Assembly: GCF_000720635.1 (NCBI RefSeq)
Contig: NZ_JOCF01000069.1
Coordinates: 1-56,839 of the forward strand
Length of the DNA: 56,839 nucleotides
Reading direction: 5' to 3'
From: Streptomyces sp. NRRL WC-3742
GTDB taxonomy: Bacteria > Actinomycetota > Actinomycetes > Streptomycetales > Streptomycetaceae
The notes beneath the pieces are model-generated. The model had not been told where the DNA came from and searched no databases. It saw only the letters and a list, made by a program, of their open reading frames with translations. The translations under genes were made by a program, and so were the position numbers. Positions 9,273 through 19,211 of the stretch are shown here, piece after piece; the stretch's first letter is position 1; each line of letters begins with the position of its first letter.

Positions 9273-10468
9273 CCTCCTACGGCTCCTACCGGCAGCTGCG
9301 GCTGACTCCGCAGCGCACCGGGGTCTCCAAGGCCCTGGCCAAGGACTCCCCGCTGTGGCGGCTGGACTGGATACTGCTGCTCGCCGGGCTCGCGCTCTCG
9401 CTGGTCGGTTCGATACTGGTCTGGTCGGCCACCAAGGGCCGGGACAACCTCACCCACGGGGACCCGCAGTACTTCCTGTACCGGCACCTGACCAACTTCG
9501 TCATCGGCCTGGTCCTGTGCGCCGTGGTGATAGCCATAGGGAGTCGGCGGACGCGCACCCTGGTGCCCTTCGTCTACGTCGGCGTGATCCTGCTGCTGAT
9601 GGCCACGCTCAGTCCGCTGGGCTCCACCGTCAACGGCGCGCACTCGTGGATCCAGCTGGGCGGCGGGTTCTCGATCCAGCCGGCCGAGTTCGCCAAGGTG
9701 GCGATCCTGCTGGCGATGGCGGTCGTGCTCTCCGACCAGGTGGACGCGGGGGAGCGGGAGTTCCCCTCGCACCGGGCGGTGTTCCGGGGCCTGATCTGGG
9801 CCTGCCTGCCGATGGGCCTGGTCCTGCTGATGCCGGACGCCGGGTCGACCATGGTGATGTCCGCGATCGTGCTGGGCATCCTGCTCGGCTCGGGCGCGGC
9901 CAACCGCTGGGTGCTCGGGCTGCTCGCGGTCGGCGTCTGCGGCAGCATCGCGGTGTGGAAGCTGGGCCTGCTGAGCCAGTACCAGATCGACCGCTTCGCC
10001 GCCTTCGCCAACCCGCAGCTGGACCCGAACGGCGTCGGCTACAACACCGCGCAGGCCCGCATCGCGATCGGCTCGGGCGGGCTGACGGGCAAGGGGCTGT
10101 TCCACGGCACGCAGACCATAGGGCAGTTCGTGCCGGAGCAGCAGACCGACTTCGTCTTCACCGTCGCCGGTGAGGAGCTGGGCTTCGTCGGCGCCCTGGC
10201 GATAATCGCGCTGGTCGGCGTGATCCTGTGGCGGGCCTGCCGGATCGCCCGGCAGGCGACGGACCTGTACGGGACGATCGTGGCGGCGGGGATCATCGCC
10301 TGGTTCTCGTTCCAGGCGTTCGAGAACATCGGGATGTGCCTGGGCATCATGCCGGTGGCGGGCATCCCGCTGCCGTTCGTCTCGTACGGCGGGTCGTCGA
10401 TGTTCTCGGTCTGGGTCGGGATCGGGCTGTTGCAGGCGGTGCGCAGCCAACGGCCCATAGCGGCCTGA
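9269..10468 (+). CDS. rodA: SEDS-family peptidoglycan glycosyltransferase RodA
   Basis: A 399-residue polytopic protein of the FtsW/RodA/SpoVE family with about ten membrane segments. It polymerises lipid II in the elongation-type or spore-wall complex. Recognisable features are STVNGAHSWIQLGGGFSIQP with the conserved QPAEFAK continuation, and the C-terminal GMCLGIMPVAGIPLPFVSYGG stretch. The ATG overlaps the PBP2 stop (ATGA), so the transpeptidase and glycosyltransferase are made as a pair. It corresponds to the gene called sfr in S. coelicolor. Confidence 0.96.
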   Translation: MTSYGSYRQLRLTPQRTGVSKALAKDSPLWRLDWILLLAGLALSLVGSILVWSATKGRDNLTHGDPQYFLYRHLTNFVIGLVLCAVVIAIGSRRTRTLVPFVYVGVILLLMATLSPLGSTVNGAHSWIQLGGGFSIQPAEFAKVAILLAMAVVLSDQVDAGEREFPSHRAVFRGLIWACLPMGLVLLMPDAGSTMVMSAIVLGILLGSGAANRWVLGLLAVGVCGSIAVWKLGLLSQYQIDRFAAFANPQLDPNGVGYNTAQARIAIGSGGLTGKGLFHGTQTIGQFVPEQQTDFVFTVAGEELGFVGALAIIALVGVILWRACRIARQATDLYGTIVAAGIIAWFSFQAFENIGMCLGIMPVAGIPLPFVSYGGSSMFSVWVGIGLLQAVRSQRPIAA

Positions 10469-10479
10469 CCGTTGGTGTT

Positions 10480-10512
10480 CGGGCCGGTCCGGGAGTCTCC
10501 CGGGCCGGCCCG
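10480..10512. terminator. Shared terminator between rodA and the M14 gene
   Basis: A near-perfect 16-bp inverted repeat (10480-10495 with 10497-10512) with a minimal loop sits in the short gap between the convergent genes and can stop transcription from both sides. Confidence 0.7.
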
Positions 10513-10535
10513 CTGTCGTGTCGGGCGGGGAGCGG

Positions 10536-11828
10536 TCAGAGCAGCAGGTCCGCGGTGGTGAGGACGGCGCGGGTCTGGTGGGCGAGCTGCTCCTGGACGG
10601 GGACCCAGCGGGCGCCGAAGCGGTGGCGCAGCTGGTCGAGGCTGTCGGTGACGATCGCGCGGGCGCGGTCCCTGGCCGCCTCGGCGGCGGCGCCGCGCGC
10701 GCCCGCGAGCAGCCGCAGCAGCAGGGAGGCGACGCGTAGGGGCAGGCGGGCCGCGACCAGCCCGGCGGTGGTCACCCGGGCGACGGTCAGCGGCTCGGCG
10801 CTCCACCGCTCCCGCCACTCCTCGGCCATGCGCGGCCCGACCGCCAGGTTGAACTCGGCCGTGCGCAGCAGCGGCGCGTGCTCGTCGCGGGCGCGCGCCG
10901 GGACGTGGGGGAGCAGGGCCGTGAGCTCCGCCGCCCGGGTCTCGAGGGCGCGGGCGGCGGCGTCCACGGCTTCGGCGGGCCGGGGGTGGGGCCGGGCGTC
11001 GGCCACCGCGTCCACGGCCCACATCGGCACCTCCAGGACGGCCGTGACGGCCCCGTACCGGGCCGCGTAGGACCAGGTGGACAGCTCGGGCTCGTCCGGC
11101 AGGGCCTGGGGGGCGGCGGTGCTGCCGGGGGAGGGCATCAGATAGGTGCCGGGGGCGGGGCTGGGCCAGCCGATGGCGTCGTAGCAGTCCAGGTCCAGGG
11201 GCAGCCCGGCGCGCTCGGCGGAGCGGGCGAGGCGTTCGGGCAGCCCGGGGACGGGGCCGGTGAGCTGCACGAAGGCGCCGCCGAAGTCGACGCCGTGCAG
11301 CGAGCACTGGAGGAAGGGGCGCAGTTCGTCGATGAGGTCGGTCAGCGCCCGACTCTCCGGCATCGGCGGACGGCCGGAGCCGGGGGCGGGCAGCAGTTCC
11401 GGCTGCTCCTCGAAGGAGGGGCGGAAGAAGTGCTCGTAGTGGCGGCGCATGGTGAGCGGGCCGTCGAGCCAGCCGGAGCCGAGCGCGGCGCCGTCCGGGT
11501 CGAGGCAGAGCAGCAGGTGCCAGGACAGGCCGGGGCGGGCGGGGCGGTCGAGCAGGATCTCGGCCAGGCGCAGGGCCCCGGCGGTGCCGATGGGTTCGTT
11601 GGGATGGGGGCCGCCGACGACCAGGGCGGCGCGGGGGCCGCGGTCGACGGAGAGCAGGAGCAGCGGGCGTCCGGCCCGGGAGTGGCCCACTTCGCGCAGC
11701 CGGCAGCGGTCCGGGTGGCGCAGGGCGAGCCGCCGGGCGGCGGACTCGGCCTGGGCCTGCGTGGGGTAGCGGGCCGGTCGGGTGTCGAGGGTCCGCAGGG
11801 GACGGACCCGCCGACCGGTGTCGGTCAT
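10536..11828 (-). CDS. M14-family zinc carboxypeptidase-like protein
   Basis: A 430-residue protein related to the zinc carboxypeptidases (peptidase family M14). The first zinc ligands are in GGPHPNEPIG (H75 and E78), the third in CSLHGVDFGG, and a glutamate in VLEVPMW occupies the catalytic position near the end of the domain. A helical, Ala/Arg-rich C-terminal region of about 130 residues follows. There is no signal peptide or membrane segment, so a cytoplasmic amidase or peptidase acting on a small amide is likely; substrate unknown. The ATG at 11828 is chosen over one seven codons upstream because AAGGAGAACC directly precedes it. Confidence 0.8.
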   Translation of the reverse strand: MTDTGRRVRPLRTLDTRPARYPTQAQAESAARRLALRHPDRCRLREVGHSRAGRPLLLLSVDRGPRAALVVGGPHPNEPIGTAGALRLAEILLDRPARPGLSWHLLLCLDPDGAALGSGWLDGPLTMRRHYEHFFRPSFEEQPELLPAPGSGRPPMPESRALTDLIDELRPFLQCSLHGVDFGGAFVQLTGPVPGLPERLARSAERAGLPLDLDCYDAIGWPSPAPGTYLMPSPGSTAAPQALPDEPELSTWSYAARYGAVTAVLEVPMWAVDAVADARPHPRPAEAVDAAARALETRAAELTALLPHVPARARDEHAPLLRTAEFNLAVGPRMAEEWRERWSAEPLTVARVTTAGLVAARLPLRVASLLLRLLAGARGAAAEAARDRARAIVTDSLDQLRHRFGARWVPVQEQLAHQTRAVLTTADLLL

Positions 11829-12112
11829 GGTTCTCCTTGCGCCGGGCACGGGGCCGCCGGGGAGCGGTTGGCACGGGGGTACCGGGAGCGGGGGACGGGG
11901 AAGCGGTGAGGGGCGGTCGGGAGGGAGGGGACGGGCCGGGGCTACCCGGCGCGGGTGCGAGCGTACGACTCAACTCGGGTGTCCGGAAGGGGCGCAGAGT
12001 TGTCTGACGGGGCCCTGCCAGGACGGCGCGGGCGCTCCGGGGCGCAGCGCGGGCACGCTCCGGGCGCCCGGGGGCCGTTCGGGGGCCCGGTCGGTCGTCC
12101 ACGGGATTGGGC

Positions 12113-12118
12113 TACCCT
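12113..12118 (+). promoter_or_regulatory. Possible -10 element of the radical SAM gene
   Basis: TACCCT, about 62 nt before the start codon. The 352-base gap 11829-12180 between the divergent M14 and radical SAM genes otherwise holds only GC-rich short inverted repeats (around 12025-12090) to which I cannot give a role. Confidence 0.4.
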
Positions 12119-12180
12119 TGAGGGTCACCCCTCCCGTGCCGGCCAGCGGCACCGAATCACGTCGTAAGGGTTCCTAGTAC

Positions 12181-14124
<1,944 letters not shown>

Positions 14125-14131
14125 CTGACCC

Positions 14132-14338
14132 ATGGGTGACACGGTGAGTGAGTTGTGTGACTTAATTCACAGCCTCCCTGAGGGTGAACGGGAGTTCGTT
14201 CTGGGCGCGCTCGGCATGAGCCACGCCCCGGGCGGGCCCGCCCCCGCCCCCAGGGAGGCCCGGCAAGGCGGCCAGAGGACCCCTCTGCCCGCCGCCCGGA
14301 GCACCTCGGGCATCGAGTCCTCGATCGAGTGGGTCTGA
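14132..14338 (+). CDS. Possible small protein, unknown
   Basis: An open frame of 68 codons just inside the left end of the element, 8 nt after the radical SAM stop. An internal GTG at 14144 would give 64 residues. The first half (SELCDLIHSLPEGEREFVLGALG) looks like an amphipathic helical segment; the second half is Pro/Ala-rich low complexity. No Shine-Dalgarno sequence is evident. A strong terminator follows 13 nt after the stop, which fits a real short gene or simply the end of the radical SAM transcript. I do not recognise a family. Confidence 0.35.
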   Translation: MGDTVSELCDLIHSLPEGEREFVLGALGMSHAPGGPAPAPREARQGGQRTPLPAARSTSGIESSIEWV

Positions 14339-14350
14339 CCCCTTGAACGC

Positions 14351-14391
14351 CACAGGAGCCCTCCCCGAATCTCTCGGGGAGGGCTCCTGTG
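14351..14391. terminator. Strong hairpin terminator
   Basis: A perfect 18-bp inverted repeat (14351-14368 with 14374-14391) around a 5-nt loop. It ends transcription entering the element from the radical SAM gene. Confidence 0.85.
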
Positions 14392-14449
14392 CTTGCTGGG
14401 GTTGTTCACCTTCGGGCGATGGCCGGTGGCTGTCGGTTGCTACCTGTCG

Positions 14450-14485
14450 ATCGGGCCCTCCCCCCGGCGCGGGAGAGGGCCCGAT
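14450..14485 (-). terminator. Terminator of the minus-strand TPR regulator
   Basis: An 11-bp stem (14450-14460 with 14475-14485), extendable by three more pairs after one bulge, 18 nt beyond the stop of the gene at 14503. Confidence 0.7.
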
Positions 14486-14502
14486 GAAGCATCCGGTGTT
14501 GA

Positions 14503-15855
14503 TCAGGCTGCGAGCACTCCGCGCGCCCGCTCATTGAAGTCGGCCACGAGGGCGTGGCGGCCGAAGGGCACCATCTGCTGCTTGAGGTGCTGGACGGCCT
14601 CGACGGCGCGGGACGACTTGACCTGGCCGGTGAGCGAGAGGGTCCGGAGGCCGGCCGCGTGGGCGGCTTCGAGGTCTCGGCGCTGGAGGTGGGACACGGC
14701 GAGCGCGGCCTGAGACATGGCCCCGCGTCGGGCCCGCTTCTGGGCCCTGGCGTGGTCGATCGACAGGCGGGCGTACCGCTCGGACTCGGCGGGGTCGCTC
14801 AGGTCCTGGAACGTCTGCGCGTGCTCGCCGTTCAGATAGGCGGGATCGATGAAACGGGCCCACTCGGCTTCGTTGTCGAGCTGGACATTCTCGTACGCCT
14901 TCTCCGACGCTGCGACCGCCTGAGCGGCTGCGCGCGTCTCCCGCAGCTTGGCCAGCGCGCGGCCTTCGAGTGCCCAAAGGTCCGCTAGGCAGGCGTGGGA
15001 CTCCGGGCTCCTGGACAGACCCGCACGCCCGGCCTGGGCGAGCCTGCGGCCCTCGTCCGGGTGTCCGAGCAGCGTGGCCTGATCGGCCATACCGGCGAGC
15101 ACGTGAGCGCCGAGCGCTGGGTTCCCGGACTCCTCGGCGAGGCGGAGGGACTGGATCAGGTACCGCTGGGCCGGTCCGTGCTCGCCGTTGTCGTACGCCA
15201 TCCATCCGAGCAGGTAGGTCTGTTCTGCGGCGGCCTCGGACAGGGCTCGGCGGATCTCTTCGGTGTGGGTCTCCCGCAGCAGCGGGAACACGTGCTCGTT
15301 CATGTAGGCGGCGAGTGCCAGGCGGCCTGAGCCGCCGCCTTGGAAGATGTCCATCTGCTGGAACGCGCCGAACATGTTCTTCACAGCGGTCACGTCTTCG
15401 AGCTGGACCCGCCGGCCGGGCTTCGGTGCCTGGTCGAGTGTCTGGAGCAGCCAGTCACGGGACGGCCCGACTGCTGCCGCAACAGCGAATGTCGATCCGG
15501 TCAGGAACATCCGTCGATCCACGTCGGCCCTCCCTAGGTCTGCAACTGCCTCCACCGTAGCGGGATAGGACTGGTTGTAGACAAGGGCCCGGTCGGCGAC
15601 GGACGACTTCTCAAGTCCGAGGTCGTACGCGGTGACGCGGTAGCCGAAGTGGGATGAGAACACGTCCGACAGGATGTCCGGCACGGGCCAGCGGGGAGTC
15701 TGGCCGTCGAGCCAGCGCTTGACGCTGGACGGGTCGGACGAGATGTGGCCGTGGCCGCCCTCGGCAGCCTTCGAGCGAACACGGCGGGCGAGTTCTCCGA
15801 GCGACCAGCCGGTTCGTCCCAACCAGTCGGCGAGTTGAGCGTTCGGTGTCTTCAA
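14503..15855 (-). CDS. Streptomycete helix-turn-helix/TPR regulator
   Basis: A 450-residue regulator. The N-terminal region (WLGRTGWSLGELARRV with a following SSVKRWLDGQ) is an Xre-like DNA-binding domain. The remaining 350 residues are Ala-rich paired helices of tetratricopeptide type. Regulators of this build are abundant in Streptomyces, often facing small developmental or stress genes; here an RsbW-like ATPase gene is divergent. I prefer the TTG at 15855 because AGGGGA stands about 7 nt upstream; an ATG at 15891 would add 12 residues but lacks a ribosome site. It is element cargo. Confidence 0.8.
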   Translation of the reverse strand: MKTPNAQLADWLGRTGWSLGELARRVRSKAAEGGHGHISSDPSSVKRWLDGQTPRWPVPDILSDVFSSHFGYRVTAYDLGLEKSSVADRALVYNQSYPATVEAVADLGRADVDRRMFLTGSTFAVAAAVGPSRDWLLQTLDQAPKPGRRVQLEDVTAVKNMFGAFQQMDIFQGGGSGRLALAAYMNEHVFPLLRETHTEEIRRALSEAAAEQTYLLGWMAYDNGEHGPAQRYLIQSLRLAEESGNPALGAHVLAGMADQATLLGHPDEGRRLAQAGRAGLSRSPESHACLADLWALEGRALAKLRETRAAAQAVAASEKAYENVQLDNEAEWARFIDPAYLNGEHAQTFQDLSDPAESERYARLSIDHARAQKRARRGAMSQAALAVSHLQRRDLEAAHAAGLRTLSLTGQVKSSRAVEAVQHLKQQMVPFGRHALVADFNERARGVLAA

Positions 15856-16004
15856 GATCGTTCCCCTGTCGGCGGTCTGACGACCATTCACAACGGTTCA
15901 ACACCCTTTACGAGATTACTCCCGTACGGCCTGGCGGTGTTGTCTGAAACGGAGGGTTCGTGCTGCTTCACGGGCCGACGAGTCAGGCGAGGGTTGGGGC
16001 AGAT

Positions 16005-16457
16005 GTGGTGAACAAGGCGGGTACATCGGCGGGGGAGTCGGCGTCCGCGCCCGGCCCGTGGGTGGCCTTCTGGCTGCCCCGCCACCGGCGGTCGGTCGGT
16101 GAGGCGCGGTGGCAGCTGCAGAACTTCCTGCACGACGTTCCGGGCGGCTTCGACCTCGTCGACAGCTGCGAAGTCGTGGTCTCCGAGCTGGTGACCAATG
16201 CGGTCCTGCACGCCCGAGTGCCCAAGGGACGGCGGATCGCGGTGCGCTTCGAGAGCACATCCGGGCACCTGCGGATCGAGGTGCACGACGCGAGCAGCGA
16301 GAAGCCCGCCATCCGGCGGGCCGTCTGCCCGGACGACAGCTCAGGACGCGGATTGCGCCTGGTCGAGGCGCTGTCCGTGGAATGGGGCTGCACGGCCCGG
16401 CCGGAAGGCATTGGAAAGATCGTTTGGGCCCTGGTGGGCCCGGAAGGCGGTGAGTGA
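16005..16457 (+). CDS. RsbW-like ATP-binding protein (putative anti-sigma or signalling kinase)
   Basis: A protein of about 150 residues with a GHKL ATPase fold of the HATPase_c_2 type. The N-box reads ELVTNAVLHA, then EVHDASS, then the glycine motif GRGLRLVEAL. Such proteins in streptomycetes bind sigma factors or partner regulators. Its divergent placement next to a Xre/TPR regulator is like the WhiJ-type loci. GTG at 16005 or 16008 fits the GTTGGGG motif upstream; an ATG at 15960 is possible. The TGA overlaps the next gene's ATG by one base, so the following small genes form an operon with it. Confidence 0.78.
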   Translation: MVNKAGTSAGESASAPGPWVAFWLPRHRRSVGEARWQLQNFLHDVPGGFDLVDSCEVVVSELVTNAVLHARVPKGRRIAVRFESTSGHLRIEVHDASSEKPAIRRAVCPDDSSGRGLRLVEALSVEWGCTARPEGIGKIVWALVGPEGGE

Positions 16458-16612
16458 TGGGAGACAAGCGGGCGTCCGGGGCGGCGGTGGCGCGGTGCTT
16501 CTACTGCGGTGCAGGGCTGCGGAAAGCGGCGGCCCGGTACATCGTCGTCAACGGTCAGACCGTTGGTGTCCACAAGCGGCACCCGCGCCGTACCGGGGAG
16601 GTGTCGGCGTGA
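16457..16612 (+). CDS. 51-residue CxxC mini protein
   Basis: A short reading frame starting on the last base of the ATPase gene stop and ending on the first base of the next start. The product is basic with one CFYCG motif near residues 14-18 and a conserved-looking KRHPRR stretch, so a half zinc-ribbon is plausible. Tight one-base overlaps on both sides argue that it is translated. I do not recognise a family; it may assist the ATPase or bind nucleic acid. Confidence 0.6.
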   Translation: MGDKRASGAAVARCFYCGAGLRKAAARYIVVNGQTVGVHKRHPRRTGEVSA

Positions 16613-16968
16613 TGACGCCCGCGCGGGACAGGGGCCCTGCGGCCATGGGCGCGGCCTCGGCCGGCGGTGCGGGGGCTGACGGCGTCTCGCCGTACCCGTT
16701 CCCGGTGCTGGTGGAGATCCGGGGAGTGACGGGGCCCGCGCGGTTCTCCCGTCTGTCGGACGCGTTGGCGGCGCTCCTGGGGTCGCTGCGCGCCCTGCCC
16801 CTCGACGAGGAACAGTGGAAGTACTTCGAGGAACTACTCGGGCCGTCGGCCGTGCAGTCCGTCGGGCATCGGCTCGCGACGTACGGGGAGGTGCGGGCGC
16901 TGGCCTTCCTCGACCTGACCCCGACCGTGGTCCTGCTGTACCCGGCCGAGCGTTCGGTGTCGCCGTGA
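16612..16968 (+). CDS. Hypothetical protein in small-gene operon
   Basis: A 118-residue soluble protein. The first 25 residues are Gly/Ala-rich, then comes a compact alpha/beta region with FPVLVEIRGVTGPARFSRL and EEQWKYFEELL. It starts in a TGATG overlap with the CxxC mini protein and ends in a GTGA overlap with the next gene. Hence it is a member of a four-gene translationally coupled unit. No family is recognised. Confidence 0.62.
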   Translation: MTPARDRGPAAMGAASAGGAGADGVSPYPFPVLVEIRGVTGPARFSRLSDALAALLGSLRALPLDEEQWKYFEELLGPSAVQSVGHRLATYGEVRALAFLDLTPTVVLLYPAERSVSP

Positions 16969-17267
16969 ACCGCCGTCGGTTGCTGGCCTGGTGGGATCGG
17001 GTCACGGTCTGGTGGCTGCTCCATGGCCAGTTCTCCCGGCCGATGCGGGCCATCTCGCCGGGGCGGCGGGCCGCGCACCGTATCACGGCTGAGTGGTGCG
17101 CCGAAACCGGGTACGCGGACGAGATTCGCTTGCGGCTGCTGTACCGAATCCGGCGGGATCGGCTGGGAGTTGAGGACGACCCGATAGCCGAACTGTGCGA
17201 GGAGTTGCTGTTCCAGCGGATCTTCGGACGGGGCGAGGAAGAGACCGCGCGGGACCTCCGCACCTGA
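16965..17267 (+). CDS. Hypothetical basic protein
   Basis: A 100-residue protein, Arg/Trp-rich at the N-terminus (RRRLLAWWDRVTVWWLLHG) and acidic near the end (EDDPIAELCEELLF). It starts within the stop of the preceding gene (GTGA) and is the last gene of the unit, followed by a hairpin at 17294-17334. The Trp-rich start could be a membrane-surface helix. No family is recognised. Confidence 0.6.
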   Translation: MNRRRLLAWWDRVTVWWLLHGQFSRPMRAISPGRRAAHRITAEWCAETGYADEIRLRLLYRIRRDRLGVEDDPIAELCEELLFQRIFGRGEEETARDLRT

Positions 17268-17293
17268 CTTGATCAGGGACAACTGAAGACGTG

Positions 17294-17334
17294 CCGGACC
17301 ACCCCGTGACCTTGGCGGGGAAGGGGTGGTCCGG
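17294..17334 (+). terminator. Terminator of the ATPase/small-gene operon
   Basis: A perfect 12-bp stem (17294-17305 with 17323-17334) with a 17-nt loop, 26 nt after the last stop. Confidence 0.7.
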
Positions 17335-17428
17335 TGGGTCGGAACCCGGTGCCGATGGTATCGGGCTCCTCGGCATGTGTGCGTACCGATGGCCGGTTCG
17401 GTTGTAGATCAAGGGAGTTGAAGCGCAG

Positions 17429-17722
17429 TTGGACGGGGACGACGACTTCGGTGCGGAGTTGGCGGCGAGCCTCGACCCGGACTCGTGGGTGTGGCTGCCG
17501 GGGGTGGACTACGCGGCCGGGTGGCGGGTCGCGCGCGAGGCGGCGGACCAGCTGAACGCGCTGCTGGCGGCCGGTGGTGTGGAGCGGTCACAGTTGCGGG
17601 CGATCGCCGACACCGACGCCCAGGGCAGGCCGGTGGTGCGCCTGGAAGGTGTGACGGCGGGCTGGCTTCACTTGGAGGCACTGATGCGTCTGGCCGCGAA
17701 CGTGCGCCGTGAGCCGACCTGA
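17429..17722 (+). CDS. Small acidic hypothetical protein
   Basis: A 97-residue protein with an acidic start (MDGDDDFGAELAASLDPDS), then WVWLPGVDYAAGWRVAREAADQL and a C-terminal RLEGVTAGWLHLEALMRLA. The likely start is TTG at 17429, with AAGGGAG 11 nt upstream. It stands alone between a terminator and a gene-free stretch. Proteins of this look occur in actinomycete elements but I cannot name a function. Confidence 0.55.
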   Translation: MDGDDDFGAELAASLDPDSWVWLPGVDYAAGWRVAREAADQLNALLAAGGVERSQLRAIADTDAQGRPVVRLEGVTAGWLHLEALMRLAANVRREPT

Positions 17723-18172
17723 CCGGGCCCGGTGGGCGGGGAGCCGGTGCGCGTGGCCGGTTGGGGGAGGCTTTGGGCGGTGTCCTTGCGGGGTTGGGGT
17801 CGGGCATGGTCGGGGGGCCGTAAGCTGCTGCGGACTCGGTCAGGGCTTTTGGGCCTGACCGCAATTTGGCCGAGTGGCCCCCCGTCCTTGCCCGGCGCGG
17901 GCCCCGGCCCGGCAAGGTGCGTAAAGCCTCCCTTGGCCGGCCACCCCAGCCACCCGTGCGGCGAACGGGCCTGCGCGCCCTCACCCTTGAGTGGGCTGTA
18001 CCTCGCAGGCGGCCAGCCGCCCGGCCCGGAACGGCCGCAAGGCCGCACGCCCGGCCGGGGCGGCTGGGGCCGCCGGCGGCGCGGACGCGCCGCCGCTTGA
18101 GTAAGTGAAGGCAAGTTGCGACAGCCCCCGCCCCCTGGTCCAGAAGTGGGGGCCGATCGGTGAACAGGCCAG
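17723..18172. other. Gene-free stretch rich in inverted repeats
   Basis: 450 bases with no convincing gene. It holds an 8-bp stem at 17837-17861, a CCTTGCC/GGCAAGG pair near 17888-17922, and a perfect 10-bp palindrome with a 2-nt centre at 18074-18095. A C-rich/G-rich pair near 18125-18154 could be the terminator of the GntR gene. In AICEs such a stretch may hold the cis-acting transfer locus or the Rep origin; I cannot tell which. Confidence 0.4.
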
Positions 18173-18961
18173 TCAGTGCGCAGCCTTGGCCGTTCGGCTG
18201 GTGCGCTTGGACTTGGCGGCCTCGATGTCGTAGGTCACGGCGGTGGTCTCGGCGCCGAGCCTGGTCTCTTCGAGGATCAGGGGCAGGCCGGAGAGCCGGT
18301 CGTAGGTGACGCGGTGGATGACCAGCAGGACAGCGGCCTCGGACAGACGGAGGGCTTCGCGTTCGTCGGGCTGAGGGATGCGGGCGCTGACCCGATCGCG
18401 CCACGCCACGTCGTGCCCGGCGGCGGCCAGCGTCGCGTATGCCTGTGCCGGTGTGACCCCGGGCTCCTGCGCCAGAGGGGTGCCCGTGATGCGTTCCATC
18501 GGGAGCAGCAGGCGGTGAAGGGCGCGGCCGTCGCCGGACGGGTCGGTGATCAGGCGGTCACAGGCGAACGACGCCTCGCCCTCTTCCAGGTCCAGCAGGA
18601 GAGAGGCGGTGAGGTCCGTACGGGTGCGGTAGACGGTCGGTTCCTCGCCGTGCCCGAACCACGTGTCGGTGGGCGTCTCGTAGGCACCTGCCCGGAGGGT
18701 GACGGTGCGCTCCACAGCGCCGGACGGCCCGTGGACGGTGGGGCGAACGAAGGTGCCGCGTCCCTGTTTCACGTCCAACTGGCCTTCGCTGCGCAGGGCG
18801 GCGACGGCGAGGCGGACGGTGGGACGGGAGACGCCGTAGGTCTGGGCGAGATCGGTTTCCGTGGGCAGCTGCGTGCCGGGGGGCCACTCGCCGGTGGCGA
18901 TCGCCTGTCGCATCGCTGCGGCCACCTGCTTGTGCAGTGCCTCGTTCCGGATGATCGCCAT
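18173..18961 (-). CDS. GntR-family repressor, KorSA-like
   Basis: A 262-residue regulator with an N-terminal GntR winged helix (LPTETDLAQTYGVSRPTVRLAVAAL, about 27-51, then GRGTFV) and a C-terminal UTRA-type ligand domain. In pSAM2-type elements KorSA represses the replication and transfer genes, and this gene has the same divergent position. The ATG at 18961 follows AAGGGGCCAACACC, which decides the start over an upstream in-frame ATG. Repeated 9-bp boxes in the divergent promoter are its probable operators, so it likely represses itself too. Confidence 0.86.
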   Translation of the reverse strand: MAIIRNEALHKQVAAAMRQAIATGEWPPGTQLPTETDLAQTYGVSRPTVRLAVAALRSEGQLDVKQGRGTFVRPTVHGPSGAVERTVTLRAGAYETPTDTWFGHGEEPTVYRTRTDLTASLLLDLEEGEASFACDRLITDPSGDGRALHRLLLPMERITGTPLAQEPGVTPAQAYATLAAAGHDVAWRDRVSARIPQPDEREALRLSEAAVLLVIHRVTYDRLSGLPLILEETRLGAETTAVTYDIEAAKSKRTSRTAKAAH

Positions 18962-19089
18962 GGTGTTGGCCCCTTGGTGCGGGCGCCGGGGGAGGCCCGC
19001 CGTCGTGTGTGTCGTGGTGTTTTCGAGGTTCGCGTGTGGTCGTTTGCCCTGGTCGGGCGGCATCTGTAGGTCTGTCGTCAGTTGCTAGG

Positions 19090-19184
19090 CGTTAAACGTA
19101 AGCATGAATCGCTTGCGCCGGGGCGTCAAGGTGGGCATCATCAAAAGCGCAAAGGTAAGTACGTTTGACGACGGACGTTAAACG
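19090..19184. promoter_or_regulatory. Divergent promoter region with repeated operator boxes
   Basis: Three boxes are visible: CGTTAAACG at 19090-19098, CGTTTGACG at 19162-19170 and CGTTAAACG at 19176-19184, the last two forming an imperfect inverted pair. A wider perfect 10-bp inverted repeat AGCGCAAAGG (19146-19155) / CCTTTGCGCT (19186-19195) encloses them. On the minus strand, TTGACG (19124-19129) and CATGCT (19101-19106) with a 17-nt spacer make a promoter for the GntR gene whose start point lies in the first box. On the plus strand a TTGACG at 19165-19170 lies within the second box. Confidence 0.6.
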
Positions 19185-19211
19185 GCCTTTGCGCTCTAGG
19201 AGCGTGCGCTC

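Noticed and set aside
17732..18114. Overlapping open frames on both strands in the gene-free block
   Set aside because: They lack start signals, run through the palindromes and have Pro/Arg/Gly-biased products without any recognisable motif.
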